Source: Streptomyces sp. NBC_00670 (lineage in GTDB: Bacteria; Actinomycetota; Actinomycetes; Streptomycetales; Streptomycetaceae). From it: DNA of 64,000 bases. Where the stretch lies: assembly GCF_036226765.1 (NCBI RefSeq), contig NZ_CP109017.1, positions 3,606,501-3,670,500 of the forward strand, read 5' to 3'. The notes beneath the pieces were generated by a model. The model was not told the DNA's origin. It saw nothing but the letters and a program-made list of their open reading frames with translations, and did no database searches. Position numbers and translations under genes: made by a program. Position 1 is the stretch's first letter. Each line of letters starts with the position of its first letter. Below are positions 33,713 to 41,046 of the stretch, piece by piece.

Positions 33713-35559
33713 GTGCGGTCTCCCGGGTCCGGGGTGTGCGTGCGCAGCCAGCTCTCGCACGCGACGGTGGTCGCGATCGGCTGAAGGTGGTGGGACAGGG
33801 GCCCGGGGTCGAGCACCGCGGCGCGGAACGCGGCCGGGTCGATCAGGCCGAGCCGGGCCAGCCGCGAGTCCTCGGCGAGTTCCAGGAGCCGGTCCCGGTT
33901 GCGTTCCAGCCCCCGGTAGGCCTCGGCGCTGAACTCGCCCTTGTCGCGCCGGCCGAGGATGTCGGCGGGGACGACGCCGTGGGCCGCGTCGGCCAGCAGG
34001 GGCTTGAACCGGCCGCTCGCCAGGCGCTGGTCGACCCGGGTGGCGAGCGCCGCCGCGAGGACCCGGTCGTCGAGGAAGGGCGCCTCCCAGCGGATGCGGG
34101 CCCGGCCGTGACCGGTCCCGGCGCCCGCGGCGGCCCCGGTCTCGGCGAGTGCCGTGTTGACCTGGCGGACGGTGCTGCCCTCGAAGACGATCGAGGCCAG
34201 CGCCTGGTGCCTGGTGCGGTCGGCGTCCAGCGGCTCGGGTCCGGCCGCGGCGGCCCCGGTGAACAGCCGCCGCACCGCCGCCACCGCCTCCGGCGTGGCC
34301 CAGGCCGGCATCCGGGGCGCGAAGACCCAGCCGAAGTCGGGCTCGTCGAGCGGTGGGGGCGGGTCGCCGATCCGGGCGGCGACCGCCGTCAGATTGCGGG
34401 CGAACGTGGACCGGTCGGCGAGCGCGCGCACGGTTCCGCGCCACGACCAGCGGTTGGCCAGCCGGTAGCGGTTGACCAGCCGCAGCCCGCCGATCGGCCG
34501 GGCCCGGGCCAGGGACCACGCGCTGGTGGGCATCCGGCCGAACAGTTCGTCGCCGCCGAACCCCGTCAGGTGCAGCGCGGCGCCCGCCGCGGTCGCCCGG
34601 GCGGCCAGGTCGGTGAGGTGCGGGAGCCCGGAGGCCCAGGTCGCGGGCCCCTCCGGGGCCACGCCGGTGAGGTCGGCGGTGTAGCCGACGTCGAACAGGT
34701 TCTCGGCCCGGTCCGCGGCGAGCGTGTGGTGACGGGCCCGCGGGAGCAGCGCGGCGGCCTTGCGCGCCCAGGCGGTGTCCTCGTTGGCGCTGTCCAGGGG
34801 CGCGACGTGGTAGGTGACCAGGTCGGCGCCGGCCCGGTCGGCGAAGAAGCAGAGCGAGGTGGAGTCCAGGCCGCCGGACAGGTCGGCGCTGAGCGTCCGG
34901 CCCGGCGCGGACCGCACGGCGACCGCCTCGGCCAGCGCCGTGCGCACCGCCTCGGCGCCCTCCGCCAGGGAGAGCGACGCCTCGGGCAGCGTCCACCAGC
35001 GGATCTGCCGGGACCGCCCGTGGGCGTCAAGGCGCAGCCAGTGACCGGTGCGCAGCGGGTCGACGCCCCGGCGCACGGGGTGTTGCGCGAGTGGCCAGGG
35101 GGCTCCGCCCGGTGCCAGCAGACGGGCCGCGAGGACGCTCTCGTCGAGGTCACCGCCGGTGAACCGGAGCAGGGGCGCCACGGCGCTCGCCGCGACGCTC
35201 ACCCCGTCGGCCCGGGCGGTGAAGATCTGCCGTACGCCGGCGACGGAGCCCTGGACGCGGGTGTCGCCGTCCATCGAGACCATCAGATGGAGGGCTCCCG
35301 GCAGCCGGGACGCGAGGGCGTCCACGTCGTGGAGGGAGCGCAGCCGGCCGAGCGCGGACCGCAGTGCCGCCCCGTCCGGCCGGGTGTGGCCCAGCAGCAC
35401 CAGGCGCCGCGGGCCCGCCTCGACCACCGTCGCCTCGTCGTCGGACCAGTCGCCGACGAGCCAGGGGCGTCCCGACGCGTGGTCGATCCTGCGGCCCGCG
35501 GGCAACCGCGCGGCCGGTGCGGCGGCGGCCGGGCAGTCCGGAAGAACTACGAAATCCAT
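33709..35559 (-). CDS. mslC: Lasso cyclase (C, asparagine synthetase-like)
   Basis: A 616-aa ATP-dependent macrolactam synthetase. The N-terminal glutaminase-like domain lacks the catalytic Cys2 (MDFVV...), as in other lasso cyclases. The synthetase domain has the pyrophosphate loop LSADLSGGLDSTS (about residue 235) and GFGGDELFGR. It activates the side chain of Asp9 by adenylation and joins it to the N-terminal amine of Cys1 to close the nine-residue ring around the tail. ATG 35559 lies 58 nt after the precursor stop, beyond a strong hairpin. GAGG precedes it. Confidence 0.95.
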   Translation of the reverse strand: MDFVVLPDCPAAAAPAARLPAGRRIDHASGRPWLVGDWSDDEATVVEAGPRRLVLLGHTRPDGAALRSALGRLRSLHDVDALASRLPGALHLMVSMDGDTRVQGSVAGVRQIFTARADGVSVAASAVAPLLRFTGGDLDESVLAARLLAPGGAPWPLAQHPVRRGVDPLRTGHWLRLDAHGRSRQIRWWTLPEASLSLAEGAEAVRTALAEAVAVRSAPGRTLSADLSGGLDSTSLCFFADRAGADLVTYHVAPLDSANEDTAWARKAAALLPRARHHTLAADRAENLFDVGYTADLTGVAPEGPATWASGLPHLTDLAARATAAGAALHLTGFGGDELFGRMPTSAWSLARARPIGGLRLVNRYRLANRWSWRGTVRALADRSTFARNLTAVAARIGDPPPPLDEPDFGWVFAPRMPAWATPEAVAAVRRLFTGAAAAGPEPLDADRTRHQALASIVFEGSTVRQVNTALAETGAAAGAGTGHGRARIRWEAPFLDDRVLAAALATRVDQRLASGRFKPLLADAAHGVVPADILGRRDKGEFSAEAYRGLERNRDRLLELAEDSRLARLGLIDPAAFRAAVLDPGPLSHHLQPIATTVACESWLRTHTPDPGDRT

Positions 35560-35578
35560 GTCGCCTCGTTCCCCGGGC

Positions 35579-35610
35579 GGTGCCGGCGCGCCAGGGGGCG
35601 CACCGGCACC
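35579..35610 (-). terminator. Hairpin between lasso precursor and cyclase genes
   Basis: A 14-bp stem (35579-35592 with 35597-35610, one wobble pair, 4-nt loop) lies 7 nt after the precursor stop. There is no T-run, so it looks like an attenuator or RNA-processing stabiliser. Either would give more precursor than enzyme mRNA. Confidence 0.7.
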
Positions 35611-35617
35611 GGAATGA

Positions 35618-35746
35618 TCACCAGAAGCAGACGATGGCGTAGCCGCAGCCGGCGAAGTCGTTGCAGCTCCCGACGCCGAGGCACTTGGTGAGCTCGTCGA
35701 AGTCGCCGATCTCCTGCAGCGCGGGGGGCTCGTACGTGGCGGACAT
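35618..35746 (-). CDS. mslA: Lasso precursor peptide, siamycin I / MS-271 type
   Basis: The 42-aa peptide has a 21-residue leader (MSATYEPPALQEIGDFDE, then LTK) and a 21-residue core. The leader shows the YxxPxL-type recognition element (YEPPAL) and the conserved Thr at position -2. The core begins with the ring CLGVGSCND (Cys1 amine to Asp9 side chain) and continues to a tail ending YAIVCFW. Cys1, 7, 13 and 19 make it a class I lasso peptide with two disulfides. As I recall the published sequence, the core is siamycin I (MS-271). GGAGG lies 6 nt before ATG 35746. Confidence 0.96.
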   Translation of the reverse strand: MSATYEPPALQEIGDFDELTKCLGVGSCNDFAGCGYAIVCFW

Positions 35747-35770
35747 CCGTTACCTCCAGGTGGGTGCACG

Positions 35771-35789
35771 GGGCCGAACCGTTCGGCCC
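35771..35789. promoter_or_regulatory. Palindrome GGGCCGAAC-C-GTTCGGCCC upstream of lasso precursor
   Basis: A 9-bp perfect inverted repeat with a 1-nt centre, 25 bp before the precursor start codon. As DNA it could be an operator; as RNA it would fold into the 5' leader. A CATAGCT-like -10 element on the minus strand lies just upstream, near 35806-35812. Confidence 0.45.
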
Positions 35790-35819
35790 GCGAACTGCCT
35801 GGAAGCTATGCGGCCGTCC

Positions 35820-35916
35820 GTCCCACGGGCATGGGGCAGGCGTCCCGGAGCGGTCCCGTCCCGGGTCCCGGGGGTGTGGGACGGCGGTCCCGCGGTTGTC
35901 CCACCACCCGGTCCCG
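35820..35916. promoter_or_regulatory. GTCCC-rich repeat array upstream of lasso precursor
   Basis: GTCCC(G/A) occurs at 35820, 35842, 35853, 35858, 35865, 35887, 35898 and 35911 on the plus strand, with one inverted copy GTGGGAC at 35876-35882. Eight or nine copies in 97 bp between the permease gene end and the precursor gene suggest iterated binding sites for a regulator, possibly the cluster response regulator. Base composition alone could produce some of them. Confidence 0.4.
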
Positions 35917-35960
35917 CCTCCGTGACCGCCCTGGGGGCGACTCCGGTACCGGTGCGGTAC

Positions 35961-36713
35961 TCAGCCGTCCCACCTGCGGTGCCGGACGTAACCGCAGACC
36001 AGCCCGGCCGCGGTCCACAGCAGCAGGATCACCGCGCCGCGCAGCGCGCCGTCGGAGTGCACGTCGAGCAGCTCGCTGCCCGCCTGGTCGGGGAAGTACC
36101 GGACCAGGTCCTTGGTGGCGCCGATGACGGACAGGATCTGCGAACCGGCGAGCACCATCGGGAGCAGTACGGCCAGCGGCAGGACGGCGCTGCGGGCGGT
36201 CGCGGCCACGGAGGCCGCGAACAGGGTCATCAGCGTCAGGTAGACCACGGCCCCGGCCAGGGCGCGGGGGACGCCGTCGGCGCCGAGCGTGGAGCCGTGG
36301 GATCCGAGGGCGGCCTGCGTGACCAGGTAGCCGGCGACGGTGACGGGCACCGCGAGAGCCGCGGCGGCCAGGGTGGTGACGGTCATCTTCGCCAGATACA
36401 GACGGCCGCGCCGGGGCACGGCAAGCAGCGAGACGCGCATCATGCCGGAGCCGTACTCGGCGGACACGATCAGCACGCCGAAGACGATCAGGGCGAGCTG
36501 GCCGTAGAGGACGCCGTCCAGGCCGGCCTGTTCCGGGGTGAAGTCGGAGCGCAGCCCGGAGCTGCCGGAGTCGATCGCGCCCTTCGCGGACCAGCCGTCC
36601 AGAGCGGCGACGAGGAGGCTGAAGGGGGCGAACAGCAGCAGGGCGGCGAGCGTGCCACGCACCCCGCGCAGCTTGGCGGCCTCCGCCCGTACGGCCGCGA
36701 GGGTCTCAGACAT
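35961..36713 (-). CDS. ABC-2 type permease upstream of lasso operon
   Basis: A 250-aa protein with six predicted helices (for example TLAALLLFAPFSLLVAALDG and VLYGQLALIVFGVLIVSAEY). The segment SAEYGSGMMRVSLLAVPRRGRLYLAK is typical of bacitracin/lantibiotic-immunity-like (BcrB/ABC2_membrane) permeases. Its ATG overlaps the ATPase coding end by 8 nt. Location between the kinase and the lasso precursor suggests a role in immunity or envelope stress response. Confidence 0.85.
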   Translation of the reverse strand: MSETLAAVRAEAAKLRGVRGTLAALLLFAPFSLLVAALDGWSAKGAIDSGSSGLRSDFTPEQAGLDGVLYGQLALIVFGVLIVSAEYGSGMMRVSLLAVPRRGRLYLAKMTVTTLAAAALAVPVTVAGYLVTQAALGSHGSTLGADGVPRALAGAVVYLTLMTLFAASVAATARSAVLPLAVLLPMVLAGSQILSVIGATKDLVRYFPDQAGSELLDVHSDGALRGAVILLLWTAAGLVCGYVRHRRWDG

Positions 36714-37677
36714 CGGTGGTGCCGCCTTCCTTGGGCCCTTCGGCTCGCGCTCCCGCTGCTCCTGCCGCTCCGCCTGCTCCCCCTGCTCCCGCCGCTCTTT
36801 CGGCGACCAGTTCGAGGAAGGTGTCCTCCAGGGAGCCGGTGTGGGTGCCGAGTTCGTCCAGGGCGAGTCCCTCGGCGGCGGCCAGCCTGCTGATCTCGGC
36901 CGCCGCCACGCCCTCGACCTCCAGGCTGCCGTCCGGGGCGAACCGCAGCACGGCCCCCTTCCGCTCCAGTTCCTGGTGGAGCCGCAGGGGTTCGGCCGTG
37001 CGCACCCGGACGTAGGTCCGTCCGTGGCGGCGGATGAAGTCCGCCATGCCGGTGTCGGCGAGGAGCCGGCCCCCGCCGACGACGACCAGCCGGTCGGCGA
37101 CCAGTGACATCTCGGTCATCAGATGGCTGGAGACCAGGACGGTACGGCCCTCCGCGGCCCGCGCGCGCAGCAGTTCGCGCAGGTGACGGATGCCCTCCGC
37201 GTCCAGGCCGTTGAACGGCTCGTCGAGTATCAGCACGGGTGGATCGCCCAGCAGGGCGGCGGCGAGTCCGAGCCGCTGCGCCATGCCGAGGGAGAAGGTG
37301 CCGATGCGCTGCCGCGCCGAGTCGCCGAGGCCGACCGTGTCCAGTACCTCGGCGACGCGCCGGCGGGGGATGCGGTTGCTCCGGGCGATCCAGCCCAGAT
37401 GGCGGGCGGCGGTCAGACCGCGGTGCGGACCGGAGGTCTCCAGGAGCGCGCCCACGTGGCGGGCCGGGTATCCGAGGTCCGGGTAGGCGTGCCCGGCGAT
37501 GCGCGCGGTACCGGCGTCCGGGCGGGTCAGGGCGAGCACCATGCGCAGGGTGGTCGACTTCCCGGCGCCGTTGGGGCCCAGGAATCCGGTGACGGTGCCG
37601 GGGCGCACCGTGAAGGTCAGACCGTCCACGACGGTCTTCCGGCCGTACCGCTTGGTCAGGTTCTGGACGTCGATCAC
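36706..37677 (-). CDS. ABC ATPase upstream of lasso operon (BcrA-like)
   Basis: A 323-aa ATPase with Walker A GPNGAGKST, signature FSLGMAQR, Walker B VLILDEPFNGLD and H-loop SSHLMTEM. The C-terminal tail is Ala/Gly-rich. GTG 37677 (V-I-D-V-Q-N-L-T-K-R-Y) is the natural start; the frame is open to 37809 without an RBS. The 240-bp gap up to the kinase gene (37678-37917) is G-rich and holds nothing else I can support. It forms an exporter or immunity system with the 250-aa permease. Confidence 0.9.
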   Translation of the reverse strand: MIDVQNLTKRYGRKTVVDGLTFTVRPGTVTGFLGPNGAGKSTTLRMVLALTRPDAGTARIAGHAYPDLGYPARHVGALLETSGPHRGLTAARHLGWIARSNRIPRRRVAEVLDTVGLGDSARQRIGTFSLGMAQRLGLAAALLGDPPVLILDEPFNGLDAEGIRHLRELLRARAAEGRTVLVSSHLMTEMSLVADRLVVVGGGRLLADTGMADFIRRHGRTYVRVRTAEPLRLHQELERKGAVLRFAPDGSLEVEGVAAAEISRLAAAEGLALDELGTHTGSLEDTFLELVAERAAGAGGAGGAAGAAGARAEGPKEGGTTDV

Positions 37678-37917
37678 CCGCCCAGTCTCGCGAGCGGCGC
37701 GGCCCGGCACATCGGTCCCGGGTTCGGACTCCGGGGAACGGGGCGGGGGCCGGACCCCTACCTGAGTATGAGACGGGGGCGGGGGCGCCGCCGCCGGCGG
37801 GGCGCTCAAGCGGGGGCGGGGGCACGGCGGAGCTGGACGCCCGGAGCGGGGCGGGGACGGGGAGCGGCTGCCTCGGGCGGCCGGCCCGGTCGGGGCCCTG
37901 GTGTCCGGGCCCTAGTA

Positions 37918-39054
37918 CTAGTACGGCAGGGTCACCGAGACCCGGAAGCCCGTGCCGTCCGTGCGGGGTCCGGCCGTGAGGGTGCCGCCGTGCGCGGCGG
38001 CCCGCTCCCGCATCCCGACCAGGCCCAGTCCTCCACCCGGCAGGGCGACCCGGTGGCCGGGCCCGGGGCCCTCGTCGGCGACCTCGATCGCCAGCACCCC
38101 CCGCTCCGTGCCGAGCCGCACCCGGCACCGGGTGGGCGCGGCGTGCTTGATGACGTTGGTCAGAGCCTCCTGCACGACGCGGTACGCCGACAGCGCGACC
38201 CCGTCCGGCAGTTCCTCCGGCGCGCACCGGGACCGCAGGTCGACCTCGACGCCCGCCGCCCGCGCCGTCGCCACCAGTGCGGGCAGGTCCGACAGCCCGC
38301 GCACCGGCCGCAGCTCCGCGGAGCCGTCCGGTTCCCGGCGCAGCACCTTCACCGTGGCCCGCATGTCGCGCAGGGCCCTGCGGCTGACGTCCTCGATCAC
38401 GGCCAGGGCCTCCCGCGCCTCCTCGGGGCGGGTGGCGACCACGTGGTTGGCGATCCCGGCCTTGACGGCGATCAGCCCCACGCTGTGCGTGACGACGTCG
38501 TGCAGGTCGCGCGCGATGCGCAGGCGTTCCTCGACCTTGGCGCGCTCGGCCGCCTCCCCGATGACGCGCCGCACGCTTTCCCGCCGTTCACGGACCGCGG
38601 AACCGGCCGCCCAGGTGGCGCCGAGGACCAGCAGCGCGAACACGGCCTGCACCGCCCGCGTCCCGCCCTGCTGGCCCTGCCCGCCGGTCACCGTGAGCGC
38701 CGCCGCGCCCACCGCGCTCACCGCCCCGACGACGACCGGGGACCGGCCGGGGGGACGCGTGCGCCCGACGGCCACCAGGTACAGCGCGTACGCCGCGGCG
38801 AGGAACGAGGTCGGCCCGAGGCCGAACGGCAGCGCCACACAGGCCGTGACCAGCACCCACCCGAAGACCGGTACGGGCCACAGCCGCCGCACGACCAGCG
38901 GCAGCGCGGCACTCGCCGACAGCAGCCACACGGTGCCGTCGGCCACGCCGGCGCCGGGGGCAGGCCGCAGCGGCGACAACTGCGCGAGCAGCGTGAGTCC
39001 GAGGGCGGCCAGTCCGTCGAGCACGAGCAGACGCCGGGGCGGGAGGTCGGCCAT
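37918..39054 (-). CDS. NarL-family sensor histidine kinase
   Basis: A 378-aa membrane kinase. About five helices fill residues 10-150. They are followed by the HisKA_3 dimerisation segment RIARDLHDVVTHSVGLI (phospho-acceptor His near 183), the N box QEALTNVIKHA and the G box VADEGPGPG with GLGLVGMRERA. The extracellular loops are very short, the intramembrane-sensing layout seen in antibiotic or envelope-stress kinases. The immediate neighbour is the ABC pair, not a response regulator. The best candidate partner is encoded at 27367-28041. Confidence 0.9.
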   Translation of the reverse strand: MADLPPRRLLVLDGLAALGLTLLAQLSPLRPAPGAGVADGTVWLLSASAALPLVVRRLWPVPVFGWVLVTACVALPFGLGPTSFLAAAYALYLVAVGRTRPPGRSPVVVGAVSAVGAAALTVTGGQGQQGGTRAVQAVFALLVLGATWAAGSAVRERRESVRRVIGEAAERAKVEERLRIARDLHDVVTHSVGLIAVKAGIANHVVATRPEEAREALAVIEDVSRRALRDMRATVKVLRREPDGSAELRPVRGLSDLPALVATARAAGVEVDLRSRCAPEELPDGVALSAYRVVQEALTNVIKHAAPTRCRVRLGTERGVLAIEVADEGPGPGHRVALPGGGLGLVGMRERAAAHGGTLTAGPRTDGTGFRVSVTLPY

Positions 39055-39383
39055 GGGGTGAACGTAGGCCCCCGGCCGACGCCGCGTCCACCGGGTGCCC
39101 GCGGCCCCGCGGCCCGGCGGAGAGCTCTGTGAAACTCATGTGAAAACGCCGGGGGACGCCCCTGCGCCGGCACCCGTCCGACATGCCACGACACTGGCCG
39201 GGATTGGCTCCCCAAACGGAATGCGGCTCCATCACTTCGAGAACGAACTTGTGTCGCCGTCATTCACACCCGCATACTCGTTCGCAGTGCCGTTCGGCGC
39301 GCTCACCCCTTACTTGTCCTGGTCGTACTCATACGGGTCGGCATTCCGCCGAAATTCAGCCAGTGTCCAGGAGGCGCGGAAAA
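39055..39383. promoter_or_regulatory. Divergent region between kinase and atypical LuxR gene
   Basis: This 329-bp gap is less GC-rich than its surroundings. It contains a direct repeat of TGTGAAA (in CTGTGAAACTCATGTGAAAACG, about 39128-39149 read in two parts) and several AT-rich hexamers suitable for promoters toward the plus-strand regulator. I see no gene in it. Confidence 0.35.
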
Positions 39384-40064
39384 GTGCACATCAATCTGTT
39401 CATTCTCTGCGATGACCCCGTTTCCCTGGCCGGACTGGAATCCATCATCGACAAGGAGGAAGGAGTAAGCCTCATAGGCCGGTCCGTGACGGCGGGCGAC
39501 GGCATGCGATGTCTGGACGACTCCCGTGTCAAACCCCACGTCGTCATCCTGGGCGAGCCGCCCTCCAAGCGGAGCATCTGTGAGAACGTCCAGCAGATCC
39601 TCACGCGCTACCGCCTCGACAAAAGCCGCCCGAAAATCATCGTGGTCTCGCAGAACGATGACGACGACGTGGTCCTCACCGCCGTACGGGTCGGGGTCAA
39701 CGGTTACCTCACCCGCATGAGATCCGCCGAGGAACTGCTCGATTCCATTCAGCTGGTGGCCAAGGGCGGAGCGGCCTTCAGCCAGACGATCGCCGCCCGG
39801 TTCAGCAGATATTTCTCCAGCGTGCCGAAGTTTTCCGAACCGACCGCACTATCGGGTCTGACCAGCCGTGAGCTGGAGATTCTCACACTGCTCGCGAGTG
39901 GCCTGGGAAACCGCCAGATAGCCCGCCGGCTCTTCCTCGCCGAGAAGACGGTACGCAATTACGTTTCGCGGATACTCACGAAACTTCAGGTGCACGACCG
40001 GGCCTCGGCGGCGCTGCTGGCCCGCGACGCGGGGCTCGGAGCACCGGCGGCGGTGCCGTCCTGA
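39384..40064 (+). CDS. Atypical LuxR/NarL-type regulator lacking the phospho-Asp
   Basis: A 226-aa protein with a receiver-like N-terminus and a LuxR helix-turn-helix (LTSRELEILTLLASGLGNRQIARRLFL, about residues 155-215). The receiver keeps the N-terminal acidic pair (LCDDPVS), but the phosphoacceptor strand reads VVILGEPPSK, with Gly where Asp is expected. The usual Thr and Lys positions read VSQ and LTRM. It is probably controlled without phosphorylation. GTG 39384 has AGGAGG 9 nt upstream. Codon usage looks less GC-rich than core neighbours. It sits at the edge of the lasso island. Confidence 0.85.
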   Translation: MHINLFILCDDPVSLAGLESIIDKEEGVSLIGRSVTAGDGMRCLDDSRVKPHVVILGEPPSKRSICENVQQILTRYRLDKSRPKIIVVSQNDDDDVVLTAVRVGVNGYLTRMRSAEELLDSIQLVAKGGAAFSQTIAARFSRYFSSVPKFSEPTALSGLTSRELEILTLLASGLGNRQIARRLFLAEKTVRNYVSRILTKLQVHDRASAALLARDAGLGAPAAVPS

Positions 40065-40155
40065 GGCGCCGCGGCGAGCGGAGCCGGGCCCGTGGCGGGC
40101 CTCTTCCTGGCGCCCGCCGCCAAGCAGTGGGCACAGGTGCGCGAGAATCGCTGTC

Positions 40156-41025
40156 GTGACCTCAGCGACCCGGCGGCCAGAGCGCCCCTTCTCCCTCGTC
40201 CCGCCCCGGCTGATCGCCACCGATCTCGACGGCACCCTGCTGCGCGACGACAAGTCCGTCTCCCCGCGCACGGTCGCCGCGCTGGCCGCCGCCGAGAAGG
40301 CCGGCATCGAGGTCTTCTTCGTCACCGGCCGCCCGGCCCGCTGGATGGACGTCGTCAGCGACCACGTCCACGGTCACGGCCTGGCGATCTGCGGCAACGG
40401 CGCGGCCGTGGTCGACCTGCACGGCGGCCCCGGCGCCCACCGCTTCGTCAAGGTCCGCGAGCTGGCCAGGCGCAACGCCCTGGATGCCGTGACGCTGGTG
40501 CGCGAGGCGGCGCCCGGCACGGTGTACGCGGTGGAGCAGACGTACGGCTTCCACCAGGAGCCGGACTACCCGAAGATGCACCTGGAGCGGCCCGACACGC
40601 TGGCGCCCGCCGAGGAACTCCTCGCCGAGGGTTCGGTCACCGCCGCCGAGCCGGTGCTGAAGATTCTCGCCTTCCACCCGGAGATGGACCCCGACGCCTT
40701 CCTCACCCTGGCCCGGCTCGCCGTCGGCGACCGCGCCACCGTGACCCGGTCCAGCCCCAGCGCCCTGCTGGAGATCAGCGGCCCCGGCGTCTCCAAGGCC
40801 AGCACGCTCGCGCTGTGCTGCGCCGAGCGCGGCATCTCCCACGAGGAGGTGATCGCCTTCGGCGACATGCCGAACGACGTCGAGATGCTGACGTGGGCGG
40901 GCCGTTCGTACGCGATGGGCAACGCCCACCCGGACGTCCTCGCCGCGGCGTCCGGCCGGACGGTCGCCAACAACGAGGACGGCGTGGCGGTCGTCATCGA
41001 ACGGGTCCTGGCCGAACAGGGCTGA
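40156..41025 (+). CDS. HAD-superfamily phosphatase (Cof type)
   Basis: A 289-aa HAD-IIB hydrolase with motif [14 protein letters not shown], Thr in FFVTGRPARW, Lys in SKASTLALCC and motif [14 protein letters not shown]. It is clearly homologous to the protein at 18645-19475. A small phosphorylated metabolite is the likely substrate. GTG 40156 has only a weak upstream RBS. It is convergent with cydDC and seems to be the first core gene after the island. Confidence 0.9.
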   Translation: MTSATRRPERPFSLVPPRLIATDLDGTLLRDDKSVSPRTVAALAAAEKAGIEVFFVTGRPARWMDVVSDHVHGHGLAICGNGAAVVDLHGGPGAHRFVKVRELARRNALDAVTLVREAAPGTVYAVEQTYGFHQEPDYPKMHLERPDTLAPAEELLAEGSVTAAEPVLKILAFHPEMDPDAFLTLARLAVGDRATVTRSSPSALLEISGPGVSKASTLALCCAERGISHEEVIAFGDMPNDVEMLTWAGRSYAMGNAHPDVLAAASGRTVANNEDGVAVVIERVLAEQG

Positions 41026-41046
41026 GGGACACGACCTCCCGCACCT

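Noticed and set aside
36706..37809. Longer start for the ATPase upstream of the lasso operon
   Set aside because: The extra 44 residues are Pro/Gly/Arg-rich with no RBS, and the ABC fold begins exactly at GTG 37677.
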